From positions 1 to 33,865 of the forward strand of contig JADKDU010000025.1 in NCBI GenBank assembly GCA_016714495.1: a DNA stretch of 33,865 bases, in the 5' to 3' direction. The position numbers were made by a program, and so were the translations under genes. Source of the DNA: Hyphomonadaceae bacterium (GTDB taxonomy: Bacteria; Pseudomonadota; Alphaproteobacteria; Caulobacterales; Hyphomonadaceae). Positions 17,089 through 27,151 of the stretch are shown piece by piece; position 1 is the stretch's first letter, and each line of letters begins with the position of its first letter. The notes beneath the pieces were generated by a model. That model had not been told where the DNA came from. It made no database searches and was given only the letters and a program-made list of their open reading frames with translations.

Positions 17089-17526
17089 TCACGACACTAA
17101 CGCCACGTTTGGCGCGGATTCAGCCGGGGTGGGCGATGGAGTGAGTATCCGGGTGACCTTGAGGCGCCGGGTGCCGCCGTCGCGTCTGCGCCATTCCATA
17201 GAATCGCCGGCGCTGAGACCGATCAGCGCAACACCGATCGGCGTCAGAATCGAAATGCGCCCAGAGGAAATGTCCTCGTCTTGCGGGAAGACAAGCGTAA
17301 CAGTGCGCGCGTCTCCGGCCTCGGTTTCATATTCGAGTGTAGAGCCCATGCGAACGACTTCGCGTCCGTGCATCGCTTCGTCAATAAGTTCGGCGCGCGC
17401 GAGCTCGGAAGACAATGGATCAGCCAGGTCGCTATTTCGGCGAGCTAGAATCTCAGAAAGTAGGGACAGACGCGCAAAATCTGATTGCGAGATCGCGATG
17501 GGTGGCTTGTGGAATGTGTGTGTCAT
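17089..17526 (-). CDS. rnk: Nucleoside diphosphate kinase regulator (Rnk), GreA/GreB family
   Basis: The 145-residue protein has the Rnk layout. A short coiled N-terminus (ISQSDFARLSLLSEILARRN) lacks the long acidic-tipped coiled coil of GreA. It is followed by the GreA/GreB C-terminal domain (VVRMGSTLEYETEAGDARTVTLVFPQDEDIS, then ISILTPIGVALIGLSAGDSMEW). Family knowledge says it binds RNA polymerase without cleavage-factor activity and influences NDK and polysaccharide levels in other bacteria. A related, more diverged copy lies 140 bases downstream on the same strand. A perfect GC-rich palindrome lies just upstream of the start and may affect expression. Confidence 0.9.
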   Translation of the reverse strand: MTHTFHKPPIAISQSDFARLSLLSEILARRNSDLADPLSSELARAELIDEAMHGREVVRMGSTLEYETEAGDARTVTLVFPQDEDISSGRISILTPIGVALIGLSAGDSMEWRRRDGGTRRLKVTRILTPSPTPAESAPNVALVS

Positions 17527-17538
17527 GTCGTTTCCATA

Positions 17539-17557
17539 TGCGCGCGCTGCGCGCGCA
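17539..17557 (-). repeat. Perfect GC inverted repeat in the rnk leader
   Basis: Nine-base arms TGCGCGCGC and GCGCGCGCA flank a single central base. The element lies 12 bases before the rnk start codon. In RNA the arms alone could make only a very tight hairpin, so a DNA-level operator or a slipped hairpin with a few loop bases is more likely. The role is unknown. Confidence 0.5.
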
Positions 17558-18170
17558 AAGCGGTGAAGCTGGAAAGGTAAACTGAAAGGGGGTCGCGCTA
17601 GGTTGTCGTGGCGTGTGTTTTCGCCTGGCCCTCGGCCGGCGCGCGACGCACCGAGCCGGGGGTTAATGTCCCGCGATGGGGCAAACCCGGAAAGTCGTGC
17701 TCAAGGCGAAGCCACAGATCATGCCCCTAAGGTCGGTATTGATGATGGAAAGTCAAGGCGCGCGGTCTGTTGGTCGCACGCACGCGAGGTTGACGTCGTA
17801 GCCGCAGCGTCACGTCACCGCGATCACGTCGCGCGCCGACCTTTTTACATCTCCAAATCCCCATATCGGCGAATGAAATGTTCCCCGCGAGAAGGAGACG
17901 AGGATTGCGCACTGATGAAGCAGAACAACGACGGAAGTTCCGTGCGGTTGCCCTGGCGCGGTGGGAAGGCGAGGGTGGCGCGGTGGGGCGTCCGCCAGAG
18001 GAAAGCCAACCCTCAAAAACCTTCGACCATGCCGGCCTTGCCATCAGGAGTTTGCTTGCTTCTTCCCGTGATCAGGATGCCGTTACTGTGACGACGGAAG
18101 GTACTTCGAAAAACGCGGCAGCACGTTGCTGCGCTCCAAGTTCCTGGTCACTGCAAGCTAGATTGACGGA
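17558..18170. other. Long intergenic stretch between the histidine kinase and rnk
   Basis: About 610 bases lie between the end of the kinase gene and the rnk leader. Several short frames exist on both strands but they overlap each other, have arginine-rich shadow-like composition and show no family motif. A purine-rich segment around 17880-17990 could be a remnant of a coding region. I see no insertion-sequence ends, tRNA or clear terminator. Confidence 0.35.
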
Positions 18171-19703
18171 TTACCGAATGATCTCATCAGAAGGCTTGGA
18201 GGACGATGCAGGCTTGCGCGCCATTTCAATAAGTGCTCGCGGGTCGAGTGGCTTTGCAAGAAGGTCGTTAAAGGTCGGGGGCAGAGAGCCGTCATCAACG
18301 TGTGCCGCAGTAAACGCACAGATGCGGGTAAGAGCGTTCGGTCCATTGCCGTCACGAATGGCGCTGGCGACCTCTGCGCCGGACATGTCGGGAAGATTGA
18401 GGTCAAGGAGAATCAAATCGAACAGTTGGAAGGCGGCTGCGTCCAGGCCTGACGCGGCATTCTCGGCGGCGACAACGAACGCGCCTGCGCCTTGCAGAAT
18501 GCGTGTGCAGATTTCCCGATTTGCGGGGTGATCGTCGACGACTAGAACGCTTGAGACCGTGCCGTTGTCGGATTGCCCCGTGTCTGGGGCGAGAGAGCGG
18601 GGCGCATGTATCCGGACAGTGAAGCAGGCGCCCGCGTCCGGTGCGCTTTCCACTTCGATCGTCCCCTGCAGCGCCTCGACAAGGCCCTTGCAGATCGAAA
18701 GACCGAGACCAGCGCCCGCAGGCAGCATCTGCGGCCCGATGCCTTGGGAGAATCTGTCGAACAACACGGCTCGTGTCGCGTCATCGAAACCGGGGCCCGT
18801 ATCTTTCACGGCGATCGACAAGATCCCGAAATTCTCATCATGATCGGTCGATACTGTAATCGATCCTCGGTCGGTGAACTTGATGGCGTTACCTATCAGA
18901 TTGACCAGAATCTGGATGAGAGCGTCTGCATGAGCTTCCAGGAAGGGAGGAAAACCGTCACTGGTTTCCTGTCGAAGCTCCACCCCGTTGAGACGGGCCT
19001 GTTGCGAGAAAATATCCAGCACATTTCCAACGAGGGTGTTGATTGCAACAGGAGCTGTTCTGTTCGCCGCCAAAGCGGCGGCGGCTTTCGAACGACCCAA
19101 GACATTGTTGGCGACGGAGAGCAGGGCGTCGCCGGACCGCGTCAGATGTTCAAGATCGCTTCGCGCCGCGGCCGGTATGTCGTCCCGGGCGGCCAGGAGA
19201 TGCGCGTATCCGAGGATGGCCATCAAGGGCGTACGTAGTTCATGACTGAGATCTGCCGCATACGATTGCTTCTGCAAGATCTCGTTCTCTGCTGTTGCCG
19301 GGGCATGCGCGACATCGCTTTCGCGTTCGACTCGCGTCGTGATGTCCAGAACCGATCCTATGATCGATGCGACTTCGCCCGCGGTGTCTCGCTGCACGAT
19401 AGTGCGTGACTCGACCACGCGGATGCCGCCCGACGGGAGCATTATGCGCGAGATCGAAACGTGGCCACCAGCCTGCAGATTGGAGGAAAGGTCGATATAG
19501 GCATCGGCGTGGTCGTCGGGATGAATCCGACTCATGGTCTCTTGCGCATTGGGAGCGGGCCCCACCGGAAACTCGAAAAGCCGAAACATGTTCGGTGACC
19601 AGTCCACCGCTCCGGTCGATGGATCCATGCGCCAGAAGCCGATGCCTGCAACTTCTTCAGCTGCGTCCTGCCATGCTGCCTGGAGGGCTGCGGTGTCGCT
19701 CAT
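18171..19703 (-). CDS. Hybrid sensor histidine kinase (PAS-HisKA-HATPase-REC)
   Basis: The 510-residue protein has a PAS domain (about residues 15-125, with WSPNMFRLFEFP and HPDDHADAY) and a dimerisation domain with the phospho-accepting His154 in LSHELRTPL. The ATPase domain runs about 255-370, with N box NLIGNAIKFT, G1 box DTGPGF and G2 box GAGLGLSICKGL. A C-terminal receiver runs about 385-505, with acidic pocket LVVDDH, Asp434 in LILLDLNLPDM and the conserved lysine in LLAKPL. No transmembrane helix is visible, so it is cytosolic and senses an internal signal. There is no DNA-binding output domain or adjacent regulator, so a phosphorelay to an unlinked partner is likely. It lies downstream of the cbb3 operon on the same strand but 370 bases away, so a functional link is uncertain. 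Confidence 0.93.
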   Translation of the reverse strand: MSDTAALQAAWQDAAEEVAGIGFWRMDPSTGAVDWSPNMFRLFEFPVGPAPNAQETMSRIHPDDHADAYIDLSSNLQAGGHVSISRIMLPSGGIRVVESRTIVQRDTAGEVASIIGSVLDITTRVERESDVAHAPATAENEILQKQSYAADLSHELRTPLMAILGYAHLLAARDDIPAAARSDLEHLTRSGDALLSVANNVLGRSKAAAALAANRTAPVAINTLVGNVLDIFSQQARLNGVELRQETSDGFPPFLEAHADALIQILVNLIGNAIKFTDRGSITVSTDHDENFGILSIAVKDTGPGFDDATRAVLFDRFSQGIGPQMLPAGAGLGLSICKGLVEALQGTIEVESAPDAGACFTVRIHAPRSLAPDTGQSDNGTVSSVLVVDDHPANREICTRILQGAGAFVVAAENAASGLDAAAFQLFDLILLDLNLPDMSGAEVASAIRDGNGPNALTRICAFTAAHVDDGSLPPTFNDLLAKPLDPRALIEMARKPASSSKPSDEIIR

Positions 19704-20071
19704 CGTGACCTAGTGGAGTGCGTAAGATGAGATTTGGCCAATCCCCCGAGCCCGTTGGATCGCCTTCTTGTCGCATCCCCGGTCCGGCGTACGACACATT
19801 GCGCCTGCGCATGAGAAGGCGCGCTCCTGGCGTAGAGTAAGCCACGTGCAATAATGCCCTCTGCATTGCGGAGGTTCAGCATTCGCGTGAAGGCTGGCGT
19901 TTCTTCTGGTTTGTGTCCACGGATACTTCGCAAAGCGTTGTCTCCTCTGAACCTCGTCCCTACCCAGTATGGGGCTTCGATGCAGGCTGCTCTTGAAAAG
20001 CTGGATGCTGCCACGCGGGCCGAAGCTGACGGCCTTTAAAGTTCTCCTCGGCTTCCTTTATCAGAGCGATC
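19704..20071. other. Intergenic stretch between the cbb3 operon and the histidine kinase
   Basis: No gene is supported. A 61-codon frame on plus (19854-20039) and a 104-codon frame on minus (19700-20014) have no recognisable motif. A 5-base GC stem (GGCCG with CGGCC, 20018-20034) is present but is not followed by a T run on the minus strand, so it is not a convincing terminator for the cco operon. Confidence 0.4.
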
Positions 20072-20209
20072 TCAGGAAATCAGAGCAGCGACAGCTGCAA
20101 ACAGGCTGGTTCCAAGTGAAACCATGCTTGGGATAATTACGGCGATGCCGCAAAGAACCGCTATACCCACGATCCAGCCTGCCTTTCGTTTCTTCACTTC
20201 CTTTGTCAT
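20072..20209 (-). CDS. 45-residue single-pass membrane peptide, last gene of the cbb3 operon
   Basis: Immediately after ccoS (11 bases between) a 46-codon frame begins with ATG and encodes a basic N-terminus (MTKEVKKRKAG) followed by hydrophobic segments (WIVGIAVLCGIAVIIPSMVSL, then a short hydrophobic tail). Its start is preceded by a purine stretch with AGG. It looks like a small inner-membrane protein with its N-terminus inside. I do not recognise a family. Position suggests a subunit or assembly aid of the cbb3 oxidase, comparable in size to small accessory subunits such as CcoM, but without detectable similarity by eye. Confidence 0.55.
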   Translation of the reverse strand: MTKEVKKRKAGWIVGIAVLCGIAVIIPSMVSLGTSLFAAVAALIS

Positions 20210-20220
20210 CTGCTGAACCT

Positions 20221-20460
20221 TCAATGACGACGCCCATCTTTGCCCGTCGCGGGCTGGATCGACGTGCGCGAGTCCTTTTTGAAACGTGGGTCGGTACTAG
20301 CGTTGGTGGGAAGCGGATGATCCTCATCTGCCAGAAGGATCCTTTCCGAGGCGCCGGACAAATCGTCGTACTGCCCGGACTTGAGCGACCAGAAAAATGC
20401 GGCCAAGCCGACCGCTCCCATGAGCAGGGCAATTGGTACGAGCCAGATCAGGACGCTCAT
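20221..20460 (-). CDS. ccoS: cbb3-type oxidase assembly protein CcoS
   Basis: The 79-residue protein has the typical CcoS start MSVLIWLVPIALLMG, a single transmembrane helix with AAFFWSLKSGQYDDLSG, and ERILLADED. The motif FFWSLKSGQYDDL is the family signature. CcoS is needed for insertion of haem and copper into CcoN. Its start overlaps the ccoI end by four bases. The C-terminal 25 residues are polar and variable. Confidence 0.93.
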   Translation of the reverse strand: MSVLIWLVPIALLMGAVGLAAFFWSLKSGQYDDLSGASERILLADEDHPLPTNASTDPRFKKDSRTSIQPATGKDGRRH

Positions 20461-22694
20461 GGCGCTGTCTCCAGAACTCTCTGAATGCGCGACGGTGGCG
20501 GTTTGACGTTACTTGGGCGTGGTGACGGCGACAATCGCAGGGAGTTGACGACCACGGTCAGCGAGGATGCGGACATTGCGATCGCAGCAAGGAAAGGCGT
20601 CACAAAACCCGCCAAGGCAAATGGAACCGCAACGACATTGTAAATGACGGCCAAAGCGAGGTTCTGATGAACAAGCCGCCGGGCCTTCCTGGAAATCCTG
20701 AGTGCATGAGACACGGAGTCGAGGCCGCCCATGAAAACGAAATCTGCTGCTGCGCGGCCGATATCGGCAGCATCTCCTGGCGCCATGGAGACATGAGCCG
20801 CCGAAAGAGCAGGGGCGTCATTGAGGCCATCGCCAACCATCAGCACTTTTCGCCCTGCGTCACCAAGCTCCTTCAGGCGGCGAACCTTGTCCTCTGGTCG
20901 TAAGCCGTAGTGGAAATCCTTCACACCAAGGCGCGCGGCGAGATTCCCAACTGCCCCTTCGCCGTCGCCCGACAAAATTTCGATGTGATAACCTCCGGCG
21001 CGAAGATCGAGAATTGTTCCAATCGCATCGGGACGCAGGACGTCCGCCAATTCAAACTTCCCGACAATCGTCCTATCCTTGGCGAACCCCACGCCATCGC
21101 CAACAGCGCCATCCTGCACCCAATCTGTCCGTCCCAGACGATAAGTGTGCCTCCCAATCCGTCCCTCGACTCCCAAACCTGGGTACTCGCGTACATTCTC
21201 GACGACAGGTTGCGCGCCCTCGCACGCAAGGCTGGCGATCGCTTGAGAAGCAGGATGCCGCGAACAGGCGGCAAGTGCGAGCGCTGCATGGAGATCGTCA
21301 CCCATCACGGTATGCGAAACGATTTGCATCCGGCCGAATGTGAGCGTGCCTGTCTTGTCGAAGACAACCGTATCCGCTTCCGCAGCGCGCTCGAGGGCGC
21401 TGCCATCCTTGAGAGCGATCCTGAGTTCGAACAATCGACGCGCAGCCATGACATGGACCATGGGCACGGCAAGGCCGAGCGCACAGGGACACGTGATGAC
21501 AAGCACGGACACGGCAATGGTGAGAGCCTGATGCCAGCTTCCCGTGGCGAGCATCCATGCGATGAAGCTGCCTGCAGCCAGTGCATGTACGACTGGCGTG
21601 TATAAAGAAGCGGCCCGGTCCGCCAGACGACGGTAGTGCGCCCGTCCGATCTCTGCCGCCTCCATCATGTTGATCATGCTGGAAATGAACGAATCTGGCA
21701 TCGTGCGGCTCACCCGAACCTCGATGCGGCCGTTGATGTTGAGCATGCCGGAGAGCACGGGTGTGCCCGGTTCCGCACGGACCGGCGTGCTTTCTCCGTT
21801 GACGATCGCCGTATCCAGATCGGCGTCTCCGCTGACAATCACGCCGTCGAGCGGGATGCGATCGCCGGCCGAGACGAGAACAATCTGGCCAACGTGTATA
21901 AGGTCGGTCGACGTGTAGGCGCGCCGGCCATCGACCTCGACAACCGTTGCGCCGCGCGGCATCAGACGCGCCAGCCCCATCACCGCCGTTCGAGCCTTGC
22001 GTCGCATCATATGGTCGAGCGTGCGGCCGACAAGAAGCACAAAGATGAGCGACGTCGCCGCGTCAAAATAGGCATGGGGACCCTTCTGCACGGTGTCGTA
22101 GGCGCTCAGGGTAAACATCAACAGGATGCCGACAGCTATCGGCACATCCATGTTGGCCTTTCCAACCTTGAGTGCCGACCATGCTGACTCGAAGAAGATG
22201 CGTCCCGAATAGACGATGACGGGCGCCGCGAGCAGCGCGGAAATGACGTGGAAAATGTTGCGAAGCGCCGGATCGGCGCCCGACCAAATTGAGACGGACA
22301 GCAACATGATATTCATCATGGCAAAGCCAGCCACCGCAGTCGCGCGCACAAGCCGACCCATTTCCGGATCCCGGCCATCGGTTTCGAATGAGGACAGCGT
22401 GGCGTCGAAACCCGCTTGCGACAAAGTTCTGACGAGCGGCGGAGGCGATCCGCCGGCGCGCCACTTCACTTTGACGCGGCGGGTCGACAGGTTGACCCGC
22501 GCCTCAACGACATTGTCCAGACCGGAAAGCGCTCCTTCGATGGACCGTATACAGCCAGCACACCTCACCGTTGGGACAACCAGGTGGGTCTCCATCAAGG
22601 CGTGGGAAATGTTGCGGCTTGCAAGAAGGACTTCGGCCTCGGACGGCAGAGGCGTTGCTCGCATGCGTGAAGCGGGTTCGGAGAGACTGACCAT
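20457..22694 (-). CDS. ccoI: Copper-exporting P1B-type ATPase CcoI/FixI
   Basis: This 745-residue pump supplies copper to the cbb3 oxidase from the cytoplasmic side. It has one N-terminal metal-binding domain with CxxC (RCAGC, Cys45 and Cys48), the transmembrane metal site CPC at residues 402-404 (TCPCALGLAVP), the phosphorylation site Asp446 (DKTGT) and the hinge GDGLNDAPAL. Family length is normal. The location between DUF2189 and ccoS, same strand and tight spacing, separates it from general CopA pumps and supports FixI/CcoI. No ccoG or ccoH gene is found in this operon. Confidence 0.93.
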   Translation of the reverse strand: MVSLSEPASRMRATPLPSEAEVLLASRNISHALMETHLVVPTVRCAGCIRSIEGALSGLDNVVEARVNLSTRRVKVKWRAGGSPPPLVRTLSQAGFDATLSSFETDGRDPEMGRLVRATAVAGFAMMNIMLLSVSIWSGADPALRNIFHVISALLAAPVIVYSGRIFFESAWSALKVGKANMDVPIAVGILLMFTLSAYDTVQKGPHAYFDAATSLIFVLLVGRTLDHMMRRKARTAVMGLARLMPRGATVVEVDGRRAYTSTDLIHVGQIVLVSAGDRIPLDGVIVSGDADLDTAIVNGESTPVRAEPGTPVLSGMLNINGRIEVRVSRTMPDSFISSMINMMEAAEIGRAHYRRLADRAASLYTPVVHALAAGSFIAWMLATGSWHQALTIAVSVLVITCPCALGLAVPMVHVMAARRLFELRIALKDGSALERAAEADTVVFDKTGTLTFGRMQIVSHTVMGDDLHAALALAACSRHPASQAIASLACEGAQPVVENVREYPGLGVEGRIGRHTYRLGRTDWVQDGAVGDGVGFAKDRTIVGKFELADVLRPDAIGTILDLRAGGYHIEILSGDGEGAVGNLAARLGVKDFHYGLRPEDKVRRLKELGDAGRKVLMVGDGLNDAPALSAAHVSMAPGDAADIGRAAADFVFMGGLDSVSHALRISRKARRLVHQNLALAVIYNVVAVPFALAGFVTPFLAAIAMSASSLTVVVNSLRLSPSPRPSNVKPPPSRIQRVLETAP

Positions 22695-23513
22695 CTATGC
22701 CTCACCGTCTGCAATCATCCGGTAGGCGTGCCAGCTCGCGTGGCCGAGCAGGGGGAAGATCACGATGAAGCCAACAAAGAAGGTTGCGACACCAACGGCG
22801 CACAGGAAGAGAATGATGGCGCCCCACATGATCATGGGCGCGACGTTGTTCCAGACCAGCGCCATGCTTGTGCCCATCGCTGTCAGGGCGTCCGTCGGCC
22901 GGTCCAGAAGCATCGGAATGGAAAACGCGCTCAGCGCAAACGCGAAAGAAGCGAAAAGCCCGCCCACAGCGGTTCCGACAGCGAGCATCGCCCAGCCCAT
23001 CGGCTCGTTCAGCAGCAGGGCAACGATATGGGGCAGTCCCGGGAAGGGCGTCACGCCGAAGAAGAGCGCATAAAGCAGCACAGCGGCCCTCATCCATAGC
23101 AACATGAGAAGCAATAGAAGAAGTGTTGCGTAGAATATCTGGGCGCCGGAGCGCAGCTTCACGAATATCATCTCGCTGAGCGTCACTGTCTCGCCCGCTT
23201 CAATGGCCCGGCTCTTGGCGTAGAGGCCCACCCCTAGGAGCGGCCCCACGATCAGAAATCCTGCGAGCGCCGGGAAGAGGATGTAATCATACTCCAGCGT
23301 GACCAGAAGGAACACGAAGGCGACCGAAATTGTTGCAATGCTCAGTCCATACAGAAGGCTGAGAAGCGGCTGCCGGACAAGATCGCGCCAGCCCATCGCA
23401 AGCCACTTGAACCCAACATCCAGCGGCAGATGACGTTGCATGCGTACGTCCCGCGTCCGCTCGACGCCGGATGTTTCGCTCAGGAGGCCGTAGTTCTCGC
23501 CGTGCTCAGCCAT
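22695..23513 (-). CDS. DUF2189 integral membrane protein in the cbb3 operon
   Basis: The 272-residue protein has a short hydrophilic N-terminus and about six transmembrane helices. Typical stretches are LAMGWRDLVRQPLLSLLYGL near residue 40 and a C-terminal FPLLGHASWHAYR. The layout, including GWRD and the final GHASWHAYR, fits the DUF2189 family. It abuts ccoI directly (stop at 22695, next start at 22694) and follows the 53-residue protein by 12 bases. The function of the family is not established. Position argues for a role in biogenesis or stability of the cbb3 complex. Confidence 0.85.
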   Translation of the reverse strand: MAEHGENYGLLSETSGVERTRDVRMQRHLPLDVGFKWLAMGWRDLVRQPLLSLLYGLSIATISVAFVFLLVTLEYDYILFPALAGFLIVGPLLGVGLYAKSRAIEAGETVTLSEMIFVKLRSGAQIFYATLLLLLLMLLWMRAAVLLYALFFGVTPFPGLPHIVALLLNEPMGWAMLAVGTAVGGLFASFAFALSAFSIPMLLDRPTDALTAMGTSMALVWNNVAPMIMWGAIILFLCAVGVATFFVGFIVIFPLLGHASWHAYRMIADGEA

Positions 23514-23525
23514 GTTCGTCGCATC

Positions 23526-23687
23526 CTAGCATGCCGATTTCGCCGCTATGTATCCGCCATCGCCCGTTTCCTTGACGTGGGGCACGCAGGCCGGCTGGGA
23601 CGTAAGCGCCACATAGAGCAGATGGATGTTTGCGGCCGCAAAAACCAAAAGCGCCCCGCTGATAAGGATCCAGATTCTCATCCTCAT
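23526..23687 (-). CDS. 53-residue membrane protein between ccoP and DUF2189
   Basis: The frame starts MRMRIWILISGALLVFAAAN, one transmembrane helix that could also act as a signal anchor. It continues with VALTSQPACVPH and ends AAKSAC. Two cysteines (in PACVPH and at the very C-terminus) would lie on the periplasmic side and could form a disulfide or bind metal. Start alternatives are ATG at 23687 or 23681. It begins 23 bases after ccoP. I regard it as a real small gene because of operon packing and coherent topology. Its function is unknown. Confidence 0.7.
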   Translation of the reverse strand: MRMRIWILISGALLVFAAANIHLLYVALTSQPACVPHVKETGDGGYIAAKSAC

Positions 23688-23710
23688 GACGTCGCAAACT
23701 CCCGTCGTCC

Positions 23711-24592
23711 CTAGCTGTCGCCTTCGCCGAGCGAATGCACGTAGAGCGCAAGTATCTTGATCTCCGCGGGCGTAAGTCGTTGATCCCAGGTTGGCATGTG
23801 GCCCCGCCTGCCGCCGTGGATCGTCGTTATGATGGTGTCGAGATCGCCGCCGTATATCCAACGCTCGTCCGTCAGGTTGGGGGCGCCGACATCCTGCTTT
23901 CCGCGCGCGTCTTCGCCATGGCAGGTCGCGCAGTTGGCAAGAAAAACCTCTCGGCCAGCGGCAATGGTTTCGACATTTGCTGGTTGGGAGAATTGGGGGT
24001 TGCTAAGCGAGAAAACGAAATTTGCCGCCTTCTCGACATCTTCGCGCGGCAGCATCTGATCCACGCCGAAACGTGGCATCTCGGCAATCCGGCTGCCTGC
24101 ATTCGCGGAGTTGACGCCAACGCTGACCGTCTCGGCAATGCGCTGGACGTCTCCACCCCATAACCAGTCGTCATCCGTCAAGTCCGGGTAATTGGCGCGT
24201 CCCTTGCCATCGCTGCCGTGGCAGGCGGCGCAGTTGTCTCCGAACAGCTGATGCCCCGTGCTTCGCACGATCAACATCATTCTCTCGTCGGCCTGGATGG
24301 TTGGAAAATCCGAGACTTCAATCTTCTTCGTCCACGTCGCCTTGTCGGCGGCGGAAGCAACCAGTTGCTCTTCCACGGCTTTCTTCTGGTCAATTCCAAG
24401 AATGCCAGGCGTGTAACTTTTGCCTAGCGGCCAGGCGGGGGTCAGCACCCAAAGGGCAAAAGCGATAATATGGGTGACGATCAGGAAAAGCAGGACGCCA
24501 CGCGGTATGGGCGTATCAAGTTCCTTGATGCCATTCCAGTCATGTCCGGTCAGCCGCTCACCGCTGACTGGATCGCGTTCTTCAACGCTCAT
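23711..24592 (-). CDS. ccoP: cbb3 oxidase subunit III, di-haem cytochrome c CcoP
   Basis: The 293-residue protein has a transmembrane helix at about residues 32-52 and two haem c sites in the periplasmic part, CAACH (121-125) and CATCH (221-225), with the methionine regions RIAEMPRFG and GHMPTW as likely axial ligands. It receives electrons from soluble cytochrome c and passes them to CcoO. Start overlaps the ccoQ stop (ATGA). Length is normal. Confidence 0.95.
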   Translation of the reverse strand: MSVEERDPVSGERLTGHDWNGIKELDTPIPRGVLLFLIVTHIIAFALWVLTPAWPLGKSYTPGILGIDQKKAVEEQLVASAADKATWTKKIEVSDFPTIQADERMMLIVRSTGHQLFGDNCAACHGSDGKGRANYPDLTDDDWLWGGDVQRIAETVSVGVNSANAGSRIAEMPRFGVDQMLPREDVEKAANFVFSLSNPQFSQPANVETIAAGREVFLANCATCHGEDARGKQDVGAPNLTDERWIYGGDLDTIITTIHGGRRGHMPTWDQRLTPAEIKILALYVHSLGEGDS

Positions 24593-24747
24593 GGTTCATC
24601 CTCCCGTTCAAGAACGGAGTGTTTGGCCTTGTCAAATCGACGGCGGTTGGATGGCCAGAACGCATAGATCACAACGGCCACCGCCATTGCGATGAGGTAG
24701 AACAGACCCCAGCTCTTCGAGAACACCACCCAGAATTCGTGGTCCAT
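24589..24747 (-). CDS. ccoQ: cbb3 oxidase subunit CcoQ
   Basis: A 52-residue frame (MDHEFWVVFSKSWGLFYLIA...) has one transmembrane helix followed by the basic segment AFWPSNRRRFDKAK, the typical CcoQ/FixQ signature, then an acidic end. It lies 9 bases after ccoO and overlaps ccoP by four bases. CcoQ stabilises the association of CcoP with CcoNO. Confidence 0.92.
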   Translation of the reverse strand: MDHEFWVVFSKSWGLFYLIAMAVAVVIYAFWPSNRRRFDKAKHSVLEREDEP

Positions 24748-24756
24748 GATTTTCCC

Positions 24757-25509
24757 TCAATCCAGCGGTTGCGGGGATGTCTCAGGCGCCGCCGTATTCT
24801 TGTGGGCGGCATCGGTCAGTCGACCCAGAATCTGCAGATAAGCCACCAGAGCATCCATTTCGGTGAGCTGGCTGGTCACGCCATCAAAGGCGCGCACCTG
24901 CGTTTCGTCACCATAGCGTTGCATCACGCCGGGGACGCCATCCGTGTCGGGATTCGCCTGGGCATATGCATCGGCCCGCGCATCCTTGACCATCTCGTCG
25001 GTATAGGGAACGCCGACCATGCGTTGCGCGGCCAGATGCTCAGACAGATCGTCAATCCTGAGTTCCGTGCGCGCCAGCCATCGATAGGCAGGCATGTTGG
25101 ATTCAGGGACCACGTCTCGCGGATAGGTCAGGTGCGCGACATGCCAGGCGTCGCCGTATTTGTCGCCGACACGCGCCAGGTCGGGACCCGTGCGTTTGGA
25201 ACCCCAGAGCATGGGGTGATCGTTCTTCGACTCGACTGCGAGCGAGTAGGGCCCGTACCGGTCAACCTCGTCGCGCAGGGTTCTAATCATCTGGCTGTGG
25301 CACGCATAACATCCCTCACGGACGTAGATGTTGCGTCCCGCCAGTTCCAGCGGCGTGTAAAGTCGCATGTCAGGCGCCGCTTCAACAGTCTCATCGATCG
25401 TGAAAAGAGGTGCGATCTCGACAATGCCGCCGACACTGGCGGCTGCAATGATAGCAAGAACGAAACCTATCGCGGAACGCTCGAGTTTGCGGTGAAAAAA
25501 TTCGCTCAT
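24757..25509 (-). CDS. ccoO: cbb3 oxidase subunit II, mono-haem cytochrome c CcoO
   Basis: The 250-residue protein (start MSEFFHRKLERS at 25509; an earlier in-frame ATG at 25554 would overlap ccoN) has an N-terminal membrane anchor, the haem c site CYACH (residues 67-71) in YVREGCYACHSQMIR, and the distal motif PESNMPAYRWL supplying the methionine ligand. These are diagnostic of FixO/CcoO. One base separates it from ccoN. Confidence 0.95.
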   Translation of the reverse strand: MSEFFHRKLERSAIGFVLAIIAAASVGGIVEIAPLFTIDETVEAAPDMRLYTPLELAGRNIYVREGCYACHSQMIRTLRDEVDRYGPYSLAVESKNDHPMLWGSKRTGPDLARVGDKYGDAWHVAHLTYPRDVVPESNMPAYRWLARTELRIDDLSEHLAAQRMVGVPYTDEMVKDARADAYAQANPDTDGVPGVMQRYGDETQVRAFDGVTSQLTEMDALVAYLQILGRLTDAAHKNTAAPETSPQPLD

Positions 25510-25510
25510 T

Positions 25511-27151
<1,641 letters not shown>

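Noticed and set aside
18573..19238. Plus-strand open frame inside the histidine kinase
   Set aside because: It is a shadow of the kinase gene, whose domains are all recognisable on the minus strand.
20018..20034. Terminator hairpin after the cbb3 operon
   Set aside because: The stem is only five pairs and no T run follows on the minus strand.
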